Assembly: GCA_947846985.1 (NCBI GenBank)
Contig: CANTUZ010000006.1
Coordinates: 44,127,707-44,191,706 of the forward strand
DNA length: 64,000 bases
Source: Fratercula arctica
Lineage: Eukaryota; Chordata; Aves; Charadriiformes; Alcidae
Reading direction: 5' to 3'
The position numbers were made by a program, and so were the translations under genes. The notes beneath the pieces are model-generated. The model ran no database searches, had not been told where the DNA came from, and was given only the letters and a program-made list of their open reading frames with translations. Shown here piece after piece: positions 1-12,710 of this stretch. Position 1 is the stretch's first letter; every line of letters starts with the position of its first letter.

Positions 1-74
1 AATTTGGTGCTTAATCTGAGTTAGTTCCTATGTAGTTCAAGTCCAGAGTACTAAGTATATAAAAGATGCAGATT

Positions 75-444
75 TTAGATCCTCTGGCAGCTGTTAACTA
101 TTGAGGAAAACCAAGAAGTTATAATAATAATAATTTTGGATTCCTGCTGCCACAACACCCTCAATTCTTTTGTTGTGCCTTCATGCTGCTTCCCATACGG
201 CTCCGGTAACAGATGGTGGTATGTGGACATCTGACTAGCAATCTTCTCCCACTGAAGTTTTTTACACTTTTTGTAAAAATAACCTCTACAAACACTCTTG
301 AGAAAGCGATGCAAAAATTCAGGGTCTCTCAAGAATCTGCTCAGATCTAATCCTCTCCATAAATTAATTGCCTGGTCCTCTAGAGAAAAAAGAGCTGGCA
401 ATACCATGCGAACTGGAAGAGCTCCTGCTTCCTTACAAAAATAT
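75..444 (-). CDS. Candidate coding exon, product not recognised
   Basis: On the minus strand an open frame runs from a splice-acceptor-like site (TTTTATGCAG just outside base 444) to a TAA at 75-77, about 122 codons. If the first exon base completes a codon, the frame reads through CKEAGALPVRMVLPALF, then an LEDQAINLW block, an LSRFLRDPEFLHRFL block, a Cys/Lys/Tyr-rich stretch and LLPEPYGKQHEG. Trp, Cys, His and acidic residues are mixed as in real proteins, unlike the Leu/Ser/Phe-rich chance ORFs elsewhere in the window. The last codons run through an ATT microsatellite, so the true exon may end earlier, for example at the weak GAGG/GTGTTG donor near base 159. I cannot assign a family. Chance alone would give a few ORFs of this length in 64 kb, so this rests on composition plus the acceptor. 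A decayed gene fragment is an alternative. Confidence 0.25.
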
Positions 445-1120
445 CTGCATAAAATATATTTTAGAATTAGGAGACTTTGAGCTGCTTAAATCCTGCAAAG
501 GTGCTCTGAGAGCAGGTTAATGGGAGCAGCTGGAGACAACTCAGGCTGTGCAAAGGTCTGGTCTCACAGAGCCTGGGGAAGGACATGGGATGCACATGGC
601 GCAATCCCACCGATTTCTAAACCCCCATAATGGATACGGGGGGGCTGTAACAGCAGTCTGTGCTGGCTTCTGCGCTAAGGATATATTTTATCATTAACTT
701 AACACCAGTGGAAGGGATTTCTGCCTGGAACCCTGACTGGGAGGGCAAGAAGCATGCATGCAAGTTACTGATATAACACACAGCTCCTTCATATTCTTAA
801 GTTTCTTAGAGTCTACAGCCTTGCCAGTGATACCTTTAGTTTACTTTAAAGTATTGATGTTTATTTTGAAAGCATTTTTTTGCCATACGAAGCCTCCCTG
901 CTCAAAGGCTTTTGGAGCTTTAAGCACAGCAGGTCTGCAGGGGGGCTGAGGTGAAGGACTGGGGCAGAGCTGCTGCCCAGCGGGGTAGGACGTGCTGTGG
1001 GTCACAGGTCTGGCCAGCTCTGCCTCCACCCGCTTTACCCTTTCCTCCCAGGTAGCCTCCCCAAGACTAGAAAACTGGCTAGAAAGCTTTAATCCAAGCT
1101 GTTTTCCATTTTAAAAGGTC

Positions 1121-1146
1121 TTTTTTTTTTTTTTTTTTTTTTTTTT
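1121..1146. repeat. T26 homopolymer
   Basis: An uninterrupted run of about 26 T lies between AAAAGGTC and CTCCTCAC. No retroposon body was recognised on either side, so a poly-A tail read from the other strand is possible but unsupported. Confidence 0.9.
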
Positions 1147-3230
1147 CTCCTCACAACGGCACTTGCAATCTCACTGCTGTGGGGTACTTGCTGCTGCCAC
1201 AACTTTTAACTAAAGCAAACTGTTCCGTGGGAAGTTTTGAAGGATTAAAAACCCCCTCATTTATATATATATATGGCTTTCCTCAGTTTTCATGCCGTGT
1301 CAGAACAACAGTGAATGAATTGATTGAGGATGTGCTTTGTCTCATTATGTAGCACTGATTAAAAAAACGCCAAAATATTTGTTCCATTTCGTTTCTGCTT
1401 CTACTTAGCACAGATTTATTTTGTAAAACGAAGTGTGTCCTGTCTGTGCTGCAATGAAGCAGTTTGACACTGGTATAAGAGAAAGTAAATACTCGATGTA
1501 CTAATCGGAAGAGCAGCTGTTTTCAATAGCTAAGAAAAATTATTCCAAGTTGACATAAGGCCATAAAAAGCAGCTGCTTCTTTAATTAGGATAGTGAGGG
1601 CTGAATCCACAGAAGGATTTGGGTGCCTTGCTAGCAAAAAATGTACTGGAGCCCAGAGTTAGGCAACTAAGTCCTTTGAATAAAATCAGGGGGGAGCGAG
1701 GGATATCAGATGGATGGATCCCGAGGAGTCACGACTCCTTACTGCAAGGACGCTTCCTAACCTCAGAAAACAGAGTATGCTGGTGGGAAGAAAAATCCTT
1801 CTTTATACTTTAACAAAGCCCCTATCTAATACAGCTTTGCTTTATGCTGTTGCTTTCATCTCAAAGTAAATAAAGTACCTGGGAGTCGTGTCAGGGCAGC
1901 GCTGAACTGGCACAAATCATGCCGCGATCAGCTCTAACGAGGTTACAAAGCCATTCTGATTTCCAGAGGAAAACACCTCTCTCGGTATTTTTCATGCCTT
2001 TTCATCCCTGTCTCAGATGTTACACAGATGCCATAGTATTAGCACTTATTTTCATAATTTTGCCGGCAGGGATGTGGTTTTTGCCCAGAGGAGCATCGGA
2101 GGCTCTGTCCTACACAGGACATAGCTTGGATCTCCCTTCTTCTGTGCTTCGTCCTCTTGTTTTGGGGCTTTCCGGGTGCCCTGGACTCCTGAGAGCCACC
2201 GCTTGCTTTCAGGCACCTCGCCTTGCTCACCAGCTGAGCTGAATTTGCCCCAGAACGAAGCCCACCTGCAAAGCCTGAGGGTTATTAAAGGGGGTAATAT
2301 CCCACCAGCTGCTCTTTGGGAGCAGAGATTGTGTCTTGGTGACCTTGGCTGGTGGAAGGCAGCTCTCCTCGGTGGGGGCTTCCTCCTAGATGGACATGCT
2401 GAGTCCCAGGCAGCAGCTAGGTAAGCTAAACGTTATACCATTATGGACCAGTTTGGATGAAAATGGATGTGTTTCAGTGAAGGCACACTGACTTTAACGT
2501 AGGAATTTGTAATAGGTTTGAAAACACAATTTATTAATCCTAATTCAGGTATTTCAGCTGAAATATACTTTGTTTTTTCAGAGACCTGTAACTTTGCTTA
2601 CACCTACTTGGCTGCAGAAAGACTTCCTCCCTTGAAAGGAGGAAAAAAACCCACTTTTCAATGTGAATTACAATGGATTACAGTGTGATCACTGCTAGTT
2701 ATCTGGTATGCTTGTAAAACGCTGGAGCTTCTTAATAGCGGGTATTTATCAAGCGGTGTGTAGGCTGGTCTTGTTTTCCAGATATAGCCACCATTATTTA
2801 TTCACGGTGAGTGCCCTGTCACGGTTTTACGTGCCCTGTCTGCGAAGCTGTACCTCTGAGGCTGGGGCTTCAGAAATACGACTTGAAACTCTTTCAGAGC
2901 GGCAGAGCGCTGCACCATGCCGCTGCACCATTTAATTTCCGAATGAAAAGGGTTTGCTCTTGCGTGGGATTATAAGGTCTGTTTTAACAAGAACTGTAGT
3001 CTTCTATAGAGGTGCCTAAACTTGGATGCATACATTAAGTTGCAAAGTCAGTTTTTGGGGTAAATTTGAGTAACTTTGTGCGTTTTAATGATGGCTTTGA
3101 GTTGCTCTTGTTTTTTTGTAAATGAATCCCTTTTCAAGCAGGGATCCATCCATCTTGATGAAAAAGCGTTCTGGGTGAAGTTCCACTCGCTGCAGCCAGA
3201 ACTCTAATACTTTCTTCCCCTTGTAGGAAA

Positions 3231-3250
3231 TATCTTATTGAAATAAGATA
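3231..3250. repeat. Short palindrome, 9-bp arms
   Basis: TATCTTATT and its exact reverse complement AATAAGATA are separated by only two bases (GA). This is a near-perfect AT-rich palindrome. No function is implied. Confidence 0.85.
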
Positions 3251-5482
3251 AAATTGAGGATGGACAGAAAATGTGCTGGCTTTATTTTAACTGATCTTTC
3301 TCAGTTTAAGCTTTGCTTTGCAACCTCCAAACCAATCTGGTTTGAGACTCTCCGGACTTTGACTCAAATTTAAAAAAAAAAAAAGGGAATAAGTCATCCA
3401 AGAACAGAGACGTCTCTGAGTTTTTTTCGTGGAACAGGTATTTGTGTTTGGTGAGTGATGAGGGAGTGAGATACCAAGCTAAAGGCGTGGTATCAAATTG
3501 TGACATTAGGGCCATCAAATCAAGCAAAAAATGTCACACTGTTTGAGAGATTAAACTAATAAATTACTTTGATTGAAAAGTTTTCTGGTATTTGGTCAAA
3601 AAGCCTCATGCAGCTGGCTCTGCAGCACTTAAATCTCGTTTTGCTATAAATCCTTTTTATGGTCCAGGGACTTGAAATTAATTATGGAACTATGTCTAGG
3701 AGTATTTCTTTTTCTTATAAAAGAAAAAAGAAAGGTTTTGGTTCACTTAAGCCTTAAACGCTTGCGTCTGAGCGTGCACCTGTATGCAGCTTGTGCTCGC
3801 GTGTGCCAATGCAGATGGAGGTTTTGGTGTGACTGTATTTACTATGGGACCATGCATGGGAGGAAGGCATTGCTTTTACTACTTATTTTCAGGGAATCTA
3901 AATGGTGACAAACACCTGTAGACCCATCCGACCTCTGGAAACCCTCTTGCTGTGTTGTCACGAGTGTTGGTGGCTGTGGCTGGCAGAGATCACTGTGCAA
4001 ATCCTGCTTTGGGGAGTATTGTTGTTGTGTCCCTGTTTCCCTCTTTACTTCCCTGCGTGTCCATGATGCTGTGGATGCCAGCACCCAGATTTGCGTTGTG
4101 TGCGAGGGTAAGCCTGGTGGTGGTGGGTGTCTCTGGGTGCTGGGGCTGCTCTGTGTCCCAGGTCGCACAGGCTATCGGCACCGCCTGTTCAGTTCTTCAT
4201 GGTGACCGACGCAGTTATTAATATTAAATATATTTCTTATGTAAATAACAAGTCTGATCTAAAGGTGCAAAGGTAGTAGAAGAGGAAGGGAATAGGAAAA
4301 GAGATTGGAATGTCTTATTTTAAAAATATATGCAGTATTTCTTTAAATATACCAGCCCTTTCCTAATTGCTTTGTGTTTTCTGGATGTAAACAAGGTGGT
4401 GGCCTGTGCTCCCCTTGGATGTTTCTGATTGGATTCAGTGAGGTTACTGAGACTTATATCGCTGTGGAGTCTGGACCTGTGTGTTCTGGAAGACAGGAGC
4501 AGTGAGCTTTTGGGGAACCTACGATTTGGTTCTGCTTGAAGGCAATGGGCTGATGCTAATGAATTTGGTTACGAGCCACAGCACGCTGCGTTTAAGGGAG
4601 TGTGGCTAACTGAGCTGGGCTTTTTTCTCAACACCTTTAGATTGCAGTTGTGTCCCAGTAAAGCAATGCGGGGAAGTTTGTTAGGAAAAGAGAGCTGGAG
4701 GGAAGCACGGCATTAAGGAATGCTCTGGGGAGCTCTGCTCAGCAAATGGAAATGCAGAGCTGAGCACCAAATCCCCGTTGCACACCCAGGGCAATCGTGG
4801 CAAGGGCTGAGTTGTTTCGATGTCCTTGGTGTTGCTAGAAATAATCTACAGGAACAAAGCTGGGTTAAGAGTATTTACAGGGAAGAGTGTAGTAGTGTCT
4901 GAAGAGATTATGGATTAGGTTTTGAGCAACTCTGGTGTACGCACGTTCATTTATGGCAGTGACTACAAAATGAATTTACTCCTGGCTCCTTGCTGGTCCT
5001 TGGCCATTTATGTAACAACTGAGTACATCTAACTCAGTGTTACAGTGTGACCAAAATATTTTGGTAATCCATTGTAATTCTACTTCCCTACCTCTCCCTG
5101 TCTCTTTTTTCCAGGTAGGCTTTTTGGAGAAGGTTTTTGTCCAAAAGTGCCATGTTCTGGTAAGAGATCAGCTTCCAAAGATGTTTTTCTCAGTGAAATA
5201 TTTCACTTGTCAAGGCACGGTTTCAGAGACGAGCTCTAATTCTTGCTCTGCATGTTTTAGTACAGGGTTTTGGGCCCGTTTCTTTATGTGCTGTGTGTGA
5301 GAGCAGCCCAGCAAGCCAGCAGCTGCTTCTAGGGGGAGCCAATTTTTTCTTCCCCCACTAGTGCTGCTGAAAAGCCTGGGTTCCTTTGGATGAAAATTAG
5401 AGTTCTTTTCCCTAAAGATCAGTGCTCCTTACTCAAGATTGCAGTAGAGCAGCCGGGCACGGAACAGGTAGGGTATAGCTTG

Positions 5483-5510
5483 AAAACTGATTTTCAAAAA
5501 CTGATTTTCA
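5483..5510. repeat. Perfect 14-bp tandem duplication, two copies
   Basis: The unit AAAACTGATTTTCA occurs twice head to tail without a mismatch. Replication slippage is the likely origin. Confidence 0.9.
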
Positions 5511-7194
5511 GTTTCCCTTATTGTGTTTCTGGTGGATGCTGTGTGAAACAGATGATTGATTTTTCTGGCAGCCCCTCCAACAGAATATAAATGTTTAAGA
5601 CTCCCATTCCTGCTCCAAGGAGCTTTCAGTTTAGGTGTTTTGATGGGAGATGGATAATCTGAAATGAGATTTTTTTTTTCCTTTTTTTTTTTTTTTTGTT
5701 TTTGCAAAGTGGCTGGTGTGTGTGGTCTGTTTTAGCCCAGCTCTGTCTCTCTTAGGAAGCCAGGTAGATGTCTGGGAGAGGAGATAACCAAATAGAGCTG
5801 CTTTTTCTTTCTCTTATGCTCTTCTGGTAAGAGATCAATGTAAACGTGTCTCTTCTAGACAGCATAACACCTAATTGCTCCTCTCTTAGAAGGAGCCATG
5901 AGGCAGTGGGGAAATCACTGGCGCACCTTTCCTCCCTGGCAGAGGAAACATCTGTTCTCGCTTTATTGTTAAACTGTCTCTGTAGTTGCCTCTGGTCCAC
6001 CTCTATTTCTGCGCTTTTTCTTTCTACATCTTAAACTTAAGTCTATTGCTTGCTAATGAAAAATCAATTATCATTAAGTAATAATTACACCTGTGGAGCG
6101 TCTTGCTGTGCTGAGTCACCAAGTAGTGAGAAAGGGCTGGGAAGCTGAAGTTTGTTATAAGGGCAAAGTCGTAAAACAAGTGCTAGGTTTTAAGTTGGAT
6201 TGTGATTCAAATGAGTAATACTCTATTTCATGGTGTCTGTGTAATGTTATCCTGACACTTCTAGTTATCTACGTAAACTTTCCTTGCTCCATAACAATTT
6301 ATTAAGCTGTAGGGTATTCATTAATATGTGTCTAGCTTAATACGATTGTTCATCAGTTTGCTCTTGAAAGGGCACCAACCTAGTCAATAAAGATATCTAT
6401 CTTGGTGTTTCTTTCATTTTAAAGAGTCGATAAAATGTCAGGATTATACAATCACTTTATGTGAGCTAAATTGTTATTTTTTTTCACTTTGACTCTTGCC
6501 CTTTTTCTTTTGGTATTCAGCTGTGTAACACAGGCCAGTAAATTGGCTTTAAAGCTGTAAGATTGGGGTTACGGAGAATAACTTTATAAACACAAACTGT
6601 AATAATTTGGATTCAAAGCAGTTATGACCCTAGAGAACATCTCTCTTGCTGGATAAAACTGCTATCAGCCTGTTCAGAATATTTTTCTCTTTAGCAAGTG
6701 AAGCAGCTGGGAGCCATGGAGAGTATGGCTGAAACTGCAGGAGACCCTGAGTATGGGAAGAAACAAAGAAATAACTTTTAGAAGTTTCTGAGTCCTTAGT
6801 ATGCTTTTGGTATCAAAATCAAATAAAAATTCTTGTTGAACCTGACAAGTCATCTTAAAGCTTCCAGTGTCGCTGTGGCATGTAGATCACAGCTCCTGAA
6901 AATCAACATTACTGGGACTTAGCAAACCGTGACTACTCCAAGTGCTTCTTCTGGGATCAGTTACAACAGCCAAGGTGGTAGCTGTTTTCCTCCCTCAGCA
7001 TCCCCAAAATAATAAAATATCCATGGATTCATCTGCTTCCAGCGCAACAGTGTTCAGTATTTGGCGTAAATGGGCATTCAGGGTGACTGCCTGCTTGACT
7101 AGGGACTGAACTTCAGCGGGTGGTGCAAGGGAACCATTGAGAACCCCCGTGTCCCAGTTACTGCCTTGCTCAGGAGCTACCTCGATTAATTGCC

Positions 7195-7932
7195 TGTCCT
7201 GGTTTGAGGTGAAACAGGACCAATTTTCTGATTTGTAATTTTACTTTTTTGCTGGGCCTCTTCTGACTAAACTCTGAAGTTAACAGCGTATTGTTGAGAA
7301 ACTGTTCGCTCTCAGAGTGATAAGACCTGATTATACCAAGGAATGGTACGCACAGAGGCGCTTGCTTATACTTATTGCTATAACAGCCAAGGTCGGCTAA
7401 CTTCGCTGTTTGCCCTGTTAGAGGGTGAGGAGTGGAGAGGGGTCCCACCCGCAGGGAGGAGCGGACGGGACAGGTGACCCAAAACTGACCAACAGGGTAT
7501 TCCATCCCCTCTGCATCACGTGCAGTATAAAAGATAAGGGATCAAAGGGGCAAGGCTGCTCTGGCTCGTTTTTTCTTCAATGGCCGATGTCTGAGGAGGA
7601 CCCTGTCTGTTCATCTGCCTTTGATCCTGATCTGAGCATTCCTGACTCTCGTTCCGGAATTCAGCTTCTGACCGTCGCTGACTCCAGTCTGGGACTTTCC
7701 CTGTGTCTGCTGGTGACGCGATCGTCCTCCTGGGAGCTGGAAACGGTTTTGTATATATTGTATACTTTTTTTATTCTACTATTATTTACTGTTTTCTTAT
7801 TTATTATTATTTTCATTGAAGTAGTTTAGTTCTTTTTCTAAACTCATAAATCTCCTTATCTCTTCGTCTCCTCTCTGGGGGGGGGAGGACCATCTGTCAT
7901 TCTAATTGGCCAATCCAGCCAAAACCGCAACA
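7195..7932 (+). mobile_element. Solo LTR of an avian endogenous retrovirus
   Basis: About 738 bp bounded by TGTCCTGGTTT on the left and AAACCGCAACA on the right, giving the canonical TG...CA ends. The termini are imperfect inverted repeats, 8 of 11 positions matching. TGTCCTGGTTT starts are familiar from bird ERV LTRs. Inside are a TATA-like box (7526-7533), a T-rich segment near 7755-7830 and a G9 run near 7876, in the order expected for a promoter-bearing U3 followed by a downstream R/U5. No gag, pol or env coding sequence and no second LTR are present, so this is a solo LTR, presumably left after recombination between paired LTRs. The flanks (TTGCC left, TCACC right) do not form a clean target-site duplication, so the insertion is old or a boundary is off by a few bases. 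The ERV class is not determined. The 134-codon ORF at 7425-7829 lies inside the LTR and is not a gene. Confidence 0.75.
7526..7533 (+). promoter_or_regulatory. TATA-like box within the solo LTR
   Basis: TATAAAAG stands alone in a moderately GC-rich context about 330 bp into the LTR, a usual place for the core promoter at the end of U3. If active, transcription would start around 7555-7565 and run rightwards. Activity is inference. Confidence 0.4.
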
Positions 7933-10900
7933 TCACCACAGACATGAGAGTATGCACAGGACATCTCTTAGGGATTTGTTCCTAGAGTTTTGGAAGGTCT
8001 CTGCAGGGCCAGGTTAGCTGGTGAGCTCTGGTAGAGCCACACACGCTGCATGGAAGAGAGGACAAACCCAACTCTCCTTCCACCGATGCTTTTCCCCTCT
8101 GCTGAAGCGTTGTCTTTAATTTAAGCAATTCTGTTGTCTGTTCCATAGCTCGTCTTCCTACCTACTTCCCATGTACTGATGTCATCTCCAGCCTCTCTCC
8201 TCTGCCACGAGACATGGATTGAAGGCTCTGATGTGTGTGATGGAAGCTGACGTTTCTCAAATTGCATCGCTGCTCTGCTTCTGAAAGCTGATGAGCAGGA
8301 CGGCAGCACAGGGCTGCCTTCGGCTCTGCCCATTTCCCTGCTGTGGTGAGAGGAGGAGAAACCCCTATCCAATAGCCGCAGTCAGCGTCGGGGGCTAGAT
8401 CAGAGAGAACGAATGCCACAGATGAGAACTTTTTATGAACTCCTCTGTAGTTTGCCACAGTTGCTTGGGAGGACCTAATTACATGAGAAAGCTCAATTCA
8501 AATGCTTTTTTTTGCCTCGTAAAGCTCTACTGCCTTTATAGCTTTTGTAAGTGGCCCAGGAAGGTCAAGGTCTGACCATGACCACCACAGAGCCTGGTGG
8601 CCCAGCTGTCACAAGAACCTAGGATCCTTCCAGCATGCAATTACCTGCTCTAAACAGTAGATTAAACTGTCCCACAAATGCAGCTGCAAGTAGCTCTTTG
8701 TGGCATGTTCCTCCTTTTTTCCCCATAGAAAGTGTAATTAACATAGCTGCAAACGAGCTCTTTCAGCAGCTTTCCCCACTGCCTCATAAAATGTGAAAAA
8801 TATGGGTCAGTGCATTTATTAGACCCTCAGAAAATGTGCACAGCTCTATCAGGTCCTGGCACTTAGCAATAAGTCCTCTGCTCTCCCATTAAAATGTAAA
8901 TTGGAGGAGAAAATGTCTTCAGGCTGGTGGGTTTCTAACTTAGCTCTTCTGGTGCTGCATGGGAAGCTAATGGAAGAATGTGATTTTTCACAATTTCCCT
9001 CATGCTGAAAGGATGGGCTGTTGTGAGGCTGATATTTAATTAGTTCTGCTTCTCCTGGATAATAAATGGGGAGAAGGGAGTTGATGCGTATGTTACTTAA
9101 CTTCTGCCTGTGACAATGACTTAGAGGGAAAGAGTGAGCAACTATTAATTCCCCAACAGCTTTGCCAGGGCTGACACAGCTGTAACTGGAGGTTCCCACC
9201 TCTCTGCTGTGCTAAATGTAACTGAAAGGTGGACGGGTATGTCTCGCATCGATGATAAGCAAACCGCACCTTTAGACTGCTCTGTTCTTAACTGACCTCT
9301 TCTGGCGAGCTAAAGGGATGTCACGGAGTGATAGAGCCTCCCACAAAGTGTATGAAATAGGTGGGGTTTTTGTAGACTCTTGGTGATGGGAAGATTTCAA
9401 ATGTTTCTGCTCAAACTATTCACGTATTTAAAAAAAAAAAATCTTTCAGTTAAATTGAAATAACTGTTCTTGAAGCCAAAAATGTTTGGTATCGAGTCAC
9501 GATGCTTGGGCTGGAAGCAATTTCAGAACTGAAATATTTCTAATGTTTTTGGTGCTCTTATTCTTTGGCTGTTTTGTGATGTCTCTGCCCCTGCAAATCC
9601 CCACTCCAGCACAGCTCCATGGCATCGGGGGAAATAAAGGTTGATGGAGGCAGGCTGAAATGTCAGGATCTCTCTGCCCCCTGTCAGAGCAAAAGTGTGG
9701 GGTTCCCTTTCCTGTGTTACCTACTTCTCTGGTTTCTCTTCAAGTGCCTAAAATCTTTAGGTAGCCGACTCTACAGGACTGAAGAGAAAAACACAAAAAT
9801 TCTTAGGGATGGAGAAAGGCTGGAGCCCGGTCTGGTCAGTACAGGTTGTGGGTTTGTATTTTTTTAAAAAGATATACTTTGACTAATATTCCCTTTGAGA
9901 CACTGAATATCAATGACATGTTTAGCAAAACTATAAATTTGCTTTAAATTTCTCAACTTCCATCAGGAAATATCTGAAGATAAAACCCTTAGACATCTCC
10001 TGCTCTAATCGAATGATGCCCATGTGGATTTTGGTTCGGGCCTGTCCTTGGGTTAGTTTCCCAGGCAAAGCCTGTGTTGCTGTTCTGATGCTATCGCTGT
10101 ATGGAGAAGTGGGGAACAGCAGCCAGAGTAATAAGTAGCTCATCCCTGTTAATTTACCAAGGAGATGGAAACAGGGCAGGGACTAGCGTAACTGTCTTTC
10201 GCTGCCAAGTGTAATCCAGATGTCTGACGTGCTCCTGGAGAGAATACTTAATACGCCTGTGGCTCTGATTTTTTTTTTTCTTTTTTTCTTTCTCCTGCCT
10301 TCTGTGAAGGGTAAATACCAACAGTACCTCAGCTTTTTATCCCTGTGTCCTCTTGCTGAACAAGATGATAGTCTCTGACTTACCGGAATTTGCATCTGTG
10401 GATCTGGCAAGCAATTTCTGGACAGGTGGAAAGCAACAGGGTCCAGGAGAATAACCTGCTGTGCATATGCTATTTCTGGACACCACGTATTACACATAAT
10501 CTGTAATGCAAACTGAAGGTAACGACACAGCCCTGACATGAGAGATGATTAGATCATCCAGACCATCTTCTGCCTTGGCAAGGTTGCTTCCTCTAGAATA
10601 TTTCTAAGAAAATTACTTCAGAGATGCTCTTTATTGCCTAAGAGAACCTGCTCTGTGACACACACCCACCCACCCACCCCAATAATTTTAATCTTAAATC
10701 CTGAACCTTAATATATCCTGAATATCCCATCGCATCTAGCTGCTGATGTGCAGAGGTGAGTATGCGCTGCCCGGTGCCTGTGCAGGGGCGCTGCTGCTGG
10801 CACACACTGGGTGCATCGCACGTACGCTGCTGGGTCACCCCGGGGCCCGGGCTACCTGAAGCTTGTAGGATGTGCCCCAATCACTCTGCGATGTCAATGT

Positions 10901-12468
10901 GTGGCGCCAGCCAGACATGGTGGGTGTAGGGTGCCTGCAGAGCTGGGGAGGCTCTCCAGGTGTGCTGGAAGGGATTCTTGTGTGCACAGCTGGGCACACC
11001 TGGGAACCCGACAGCCTCAGTCTTCCTCAGCAACACCTGGGGTCAGGAAGTGTTAAAGTGTTTGAGAAAACACCAATATATGGACCTGTATGTTACAAAG
11101 GCTGGTATACTCAGTGCTTTTAAAAATCTCGGTCTTTCTTTCATTGTGTTATAAATGCAGTCACACAAGAAATGAGCATTTAGCAGCCAGTTGTATATGC
11201 CTGCTTTGTGTTGCCTTGCTTCTTTTCTCTTTACATTCCCTTTAGATCTGTTTCTGTCTTCTGCATACTCATAGTCTTTATTTTTCTTAAGGTTTTATTT
11301 TAGTTCCATTGCTATCCAGGTTTTTCTTCTCCCCAGGGCATATCTATTTGTTTGGATGACTAACTGGCTTTTCCCATATAAATCTGAATTTCTAAGTTGC
11401 TGATCCAAGTCTCTCCAACAATAAGTCATTGTCCATCTGTTTGCTTCCTCCTGAGCTTGCACTGCGAGCAGCAAAAAGGATTAATGTATATATAGCAGGC
11501 ATGCAAGTTAGGCTAGTCAGAATTAGGAAGGAACAGCCTCATGCCTTGTTCTTTCTGTGTTTGTGTTGGTGTTTCTGGCTGCTGAGGAACAAGTCTCCTT
11601 TGCTAGATTTATTTTCTAGCTCTTCGTGCCCAAGGACCTTTCTGAAAAAGAATATTCTTCAATTTCCCACCGTAATTAAGACTTAGGTTCCATCCCCTGC
11701 GTCTGGTTAGCTTTGTGCCAAAGACACTGCTTAAACCTGCATTTAATAGAGAGCTTTCTGCAAATTCTTTAGGCAGGAAAAAAAAAGAAAGGCAGGCCCA
11801 TGAGCAAGCCATGAAGACTGTTTGCAAAAGGAGGTAGCTGAGGAGTGATAGCTGGTTGCACGCAGGATTTAAGCAGAAGGTTAAATGTGCTGCAAATAGC
11901 TTGGTGTATCTTTTCAAGGGCCAGTTAAAAACATTATTGTATGTTTAGATGATAAAAACAAGACATTAGCTGAAGAGGCATGATTTAGTCTTGAATGACT
12001 GAATTGCTGGAGTATAAAAAAAGCTGTTTTCGAAGGGATACACCTGTGCAGATCCTAATGTGCCAAGATTTAATACTTGCATTGCTATTGTACACTGCTT
12101 TTTTTTGGTGACACTTCATCTGACTGTGTCCTTGCAAGCTCGTGTCTTGTATTTCTTAAATAGTTAATTAAAACGTTCAAATCCATTTAAATATGTGATG
12201 GATCGCAGACCTATTTGCATTTCGAACAGCTTTGTTTAGACTGCGTTAGCTGTGCCGCTGTATTTCACCTGCTTGTTGGCAAGGCTGCCAGGGAAGGCGA
12301 GGGACAGCAGATGGCAATGTGGTGCTACGAACGGACCAGCAAATTCGAGGAAATTCTGGTCTGGCCTTACAAAGTCCCCTGAAAAAAACCACAAGATGAT
12401 GGCTACTGTGTAGGGCCTACCTTTGCTTCTGACCTTGGTGCAGAGGGGTAGGTGCAGACAAGGGCTTT
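7933..12468. other. Unique DNA without a supported gene
   Basis: No gene or clear interspersed repeat is seen. Minus-strand frames of 116 and 118 codons (8849-9199 and 10183-10539) look like chance ORFs; the second crosses a T/C-rich tract at 10269-10293. A CCCA-type microsatellite sits at 10658-10680. The block from about 10740 to 11050 is more GC-rich than its surroundings, but I recognise no exon in it. Confidence 0.6.
10658..10680. repeat. (CA)/(CCCA) microsatellite
   Basis: A short CACACA run passes directly into three to four CCCA/CCAC units. This is simple-sequence DNA only. Confidence 0.85.
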
Positions 12469-12710
12469 GTGCTGAAAGAGGGGAGATTTAGATGAGATAT
12501 TAGGAAGATATTCTTGACTGTGAGGGTGGTGAGACACTGGCCCAGGTTGCCCAGAGAAGCTGTGGCTGCCCCATCCCTGGAGATGTTCAAGGCCAGGCTG
12601 GATGGGGCTTGGAGCAACCTGGTCTGGTGGGAGGTGTCCCTGCCCAGGGCAGGGGGGTGGAACTAGGTGGTCTTTAAGGTCCCTTCCAACCCAAACCACT
12701 CTATGATTTT
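12469..12710 (+). mobile_element. CR1 LINE 3' end, plus strand
   Basis: About 240 bp matches the avian CR1 3' terminal region. It carries the GAGATTTAGATGAGATATT block, then a CTGTGAGGGTGGTGAG block, GGTTGCCCAGAGAAGCTGTGG, GAGATGTTCAAGGCCAGGCT and the tail AAGGTCCCTTCCAACCCAAA ending in CTATGATT. It is 5'-truncated, as most CR1 copies are. It keeps no coding capacity, and the overlapping minus-strand ORFs (12403-12699) are shadows of the repeat. The good match to the consensus suggests a relatively young copy. Confidence 0.92.

Larger units (their letters stand above)
445..7194. other. Unique AT-rich DNA without a supported gene
   Basis: This stretch holds no recognisable gene. The longest frame is 107 codons at 1919-2242 on the plus strand, with no family resemblance and no convincing splice sites. 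Visible structure is limited to a T26 tract at 1121-1146, a short TA run at about 1262-1274, a small palindrome at 3231-3250, a 14-bp tandem duplication at 5483-5510 and a broken T tract at 5670-5697. The segment from about 6040 to 6620 is especially AT-rich, with several TAATTA/ATTAAT-type cores, and could be conserved non-coding DNA. That cannot be judged from one sequence. Confidence 0.6.

Noticed and set aside
7425..7829. 134-codon ORF
   Set aside because: It lies wholly inside the solo LTR, which is non-coding.
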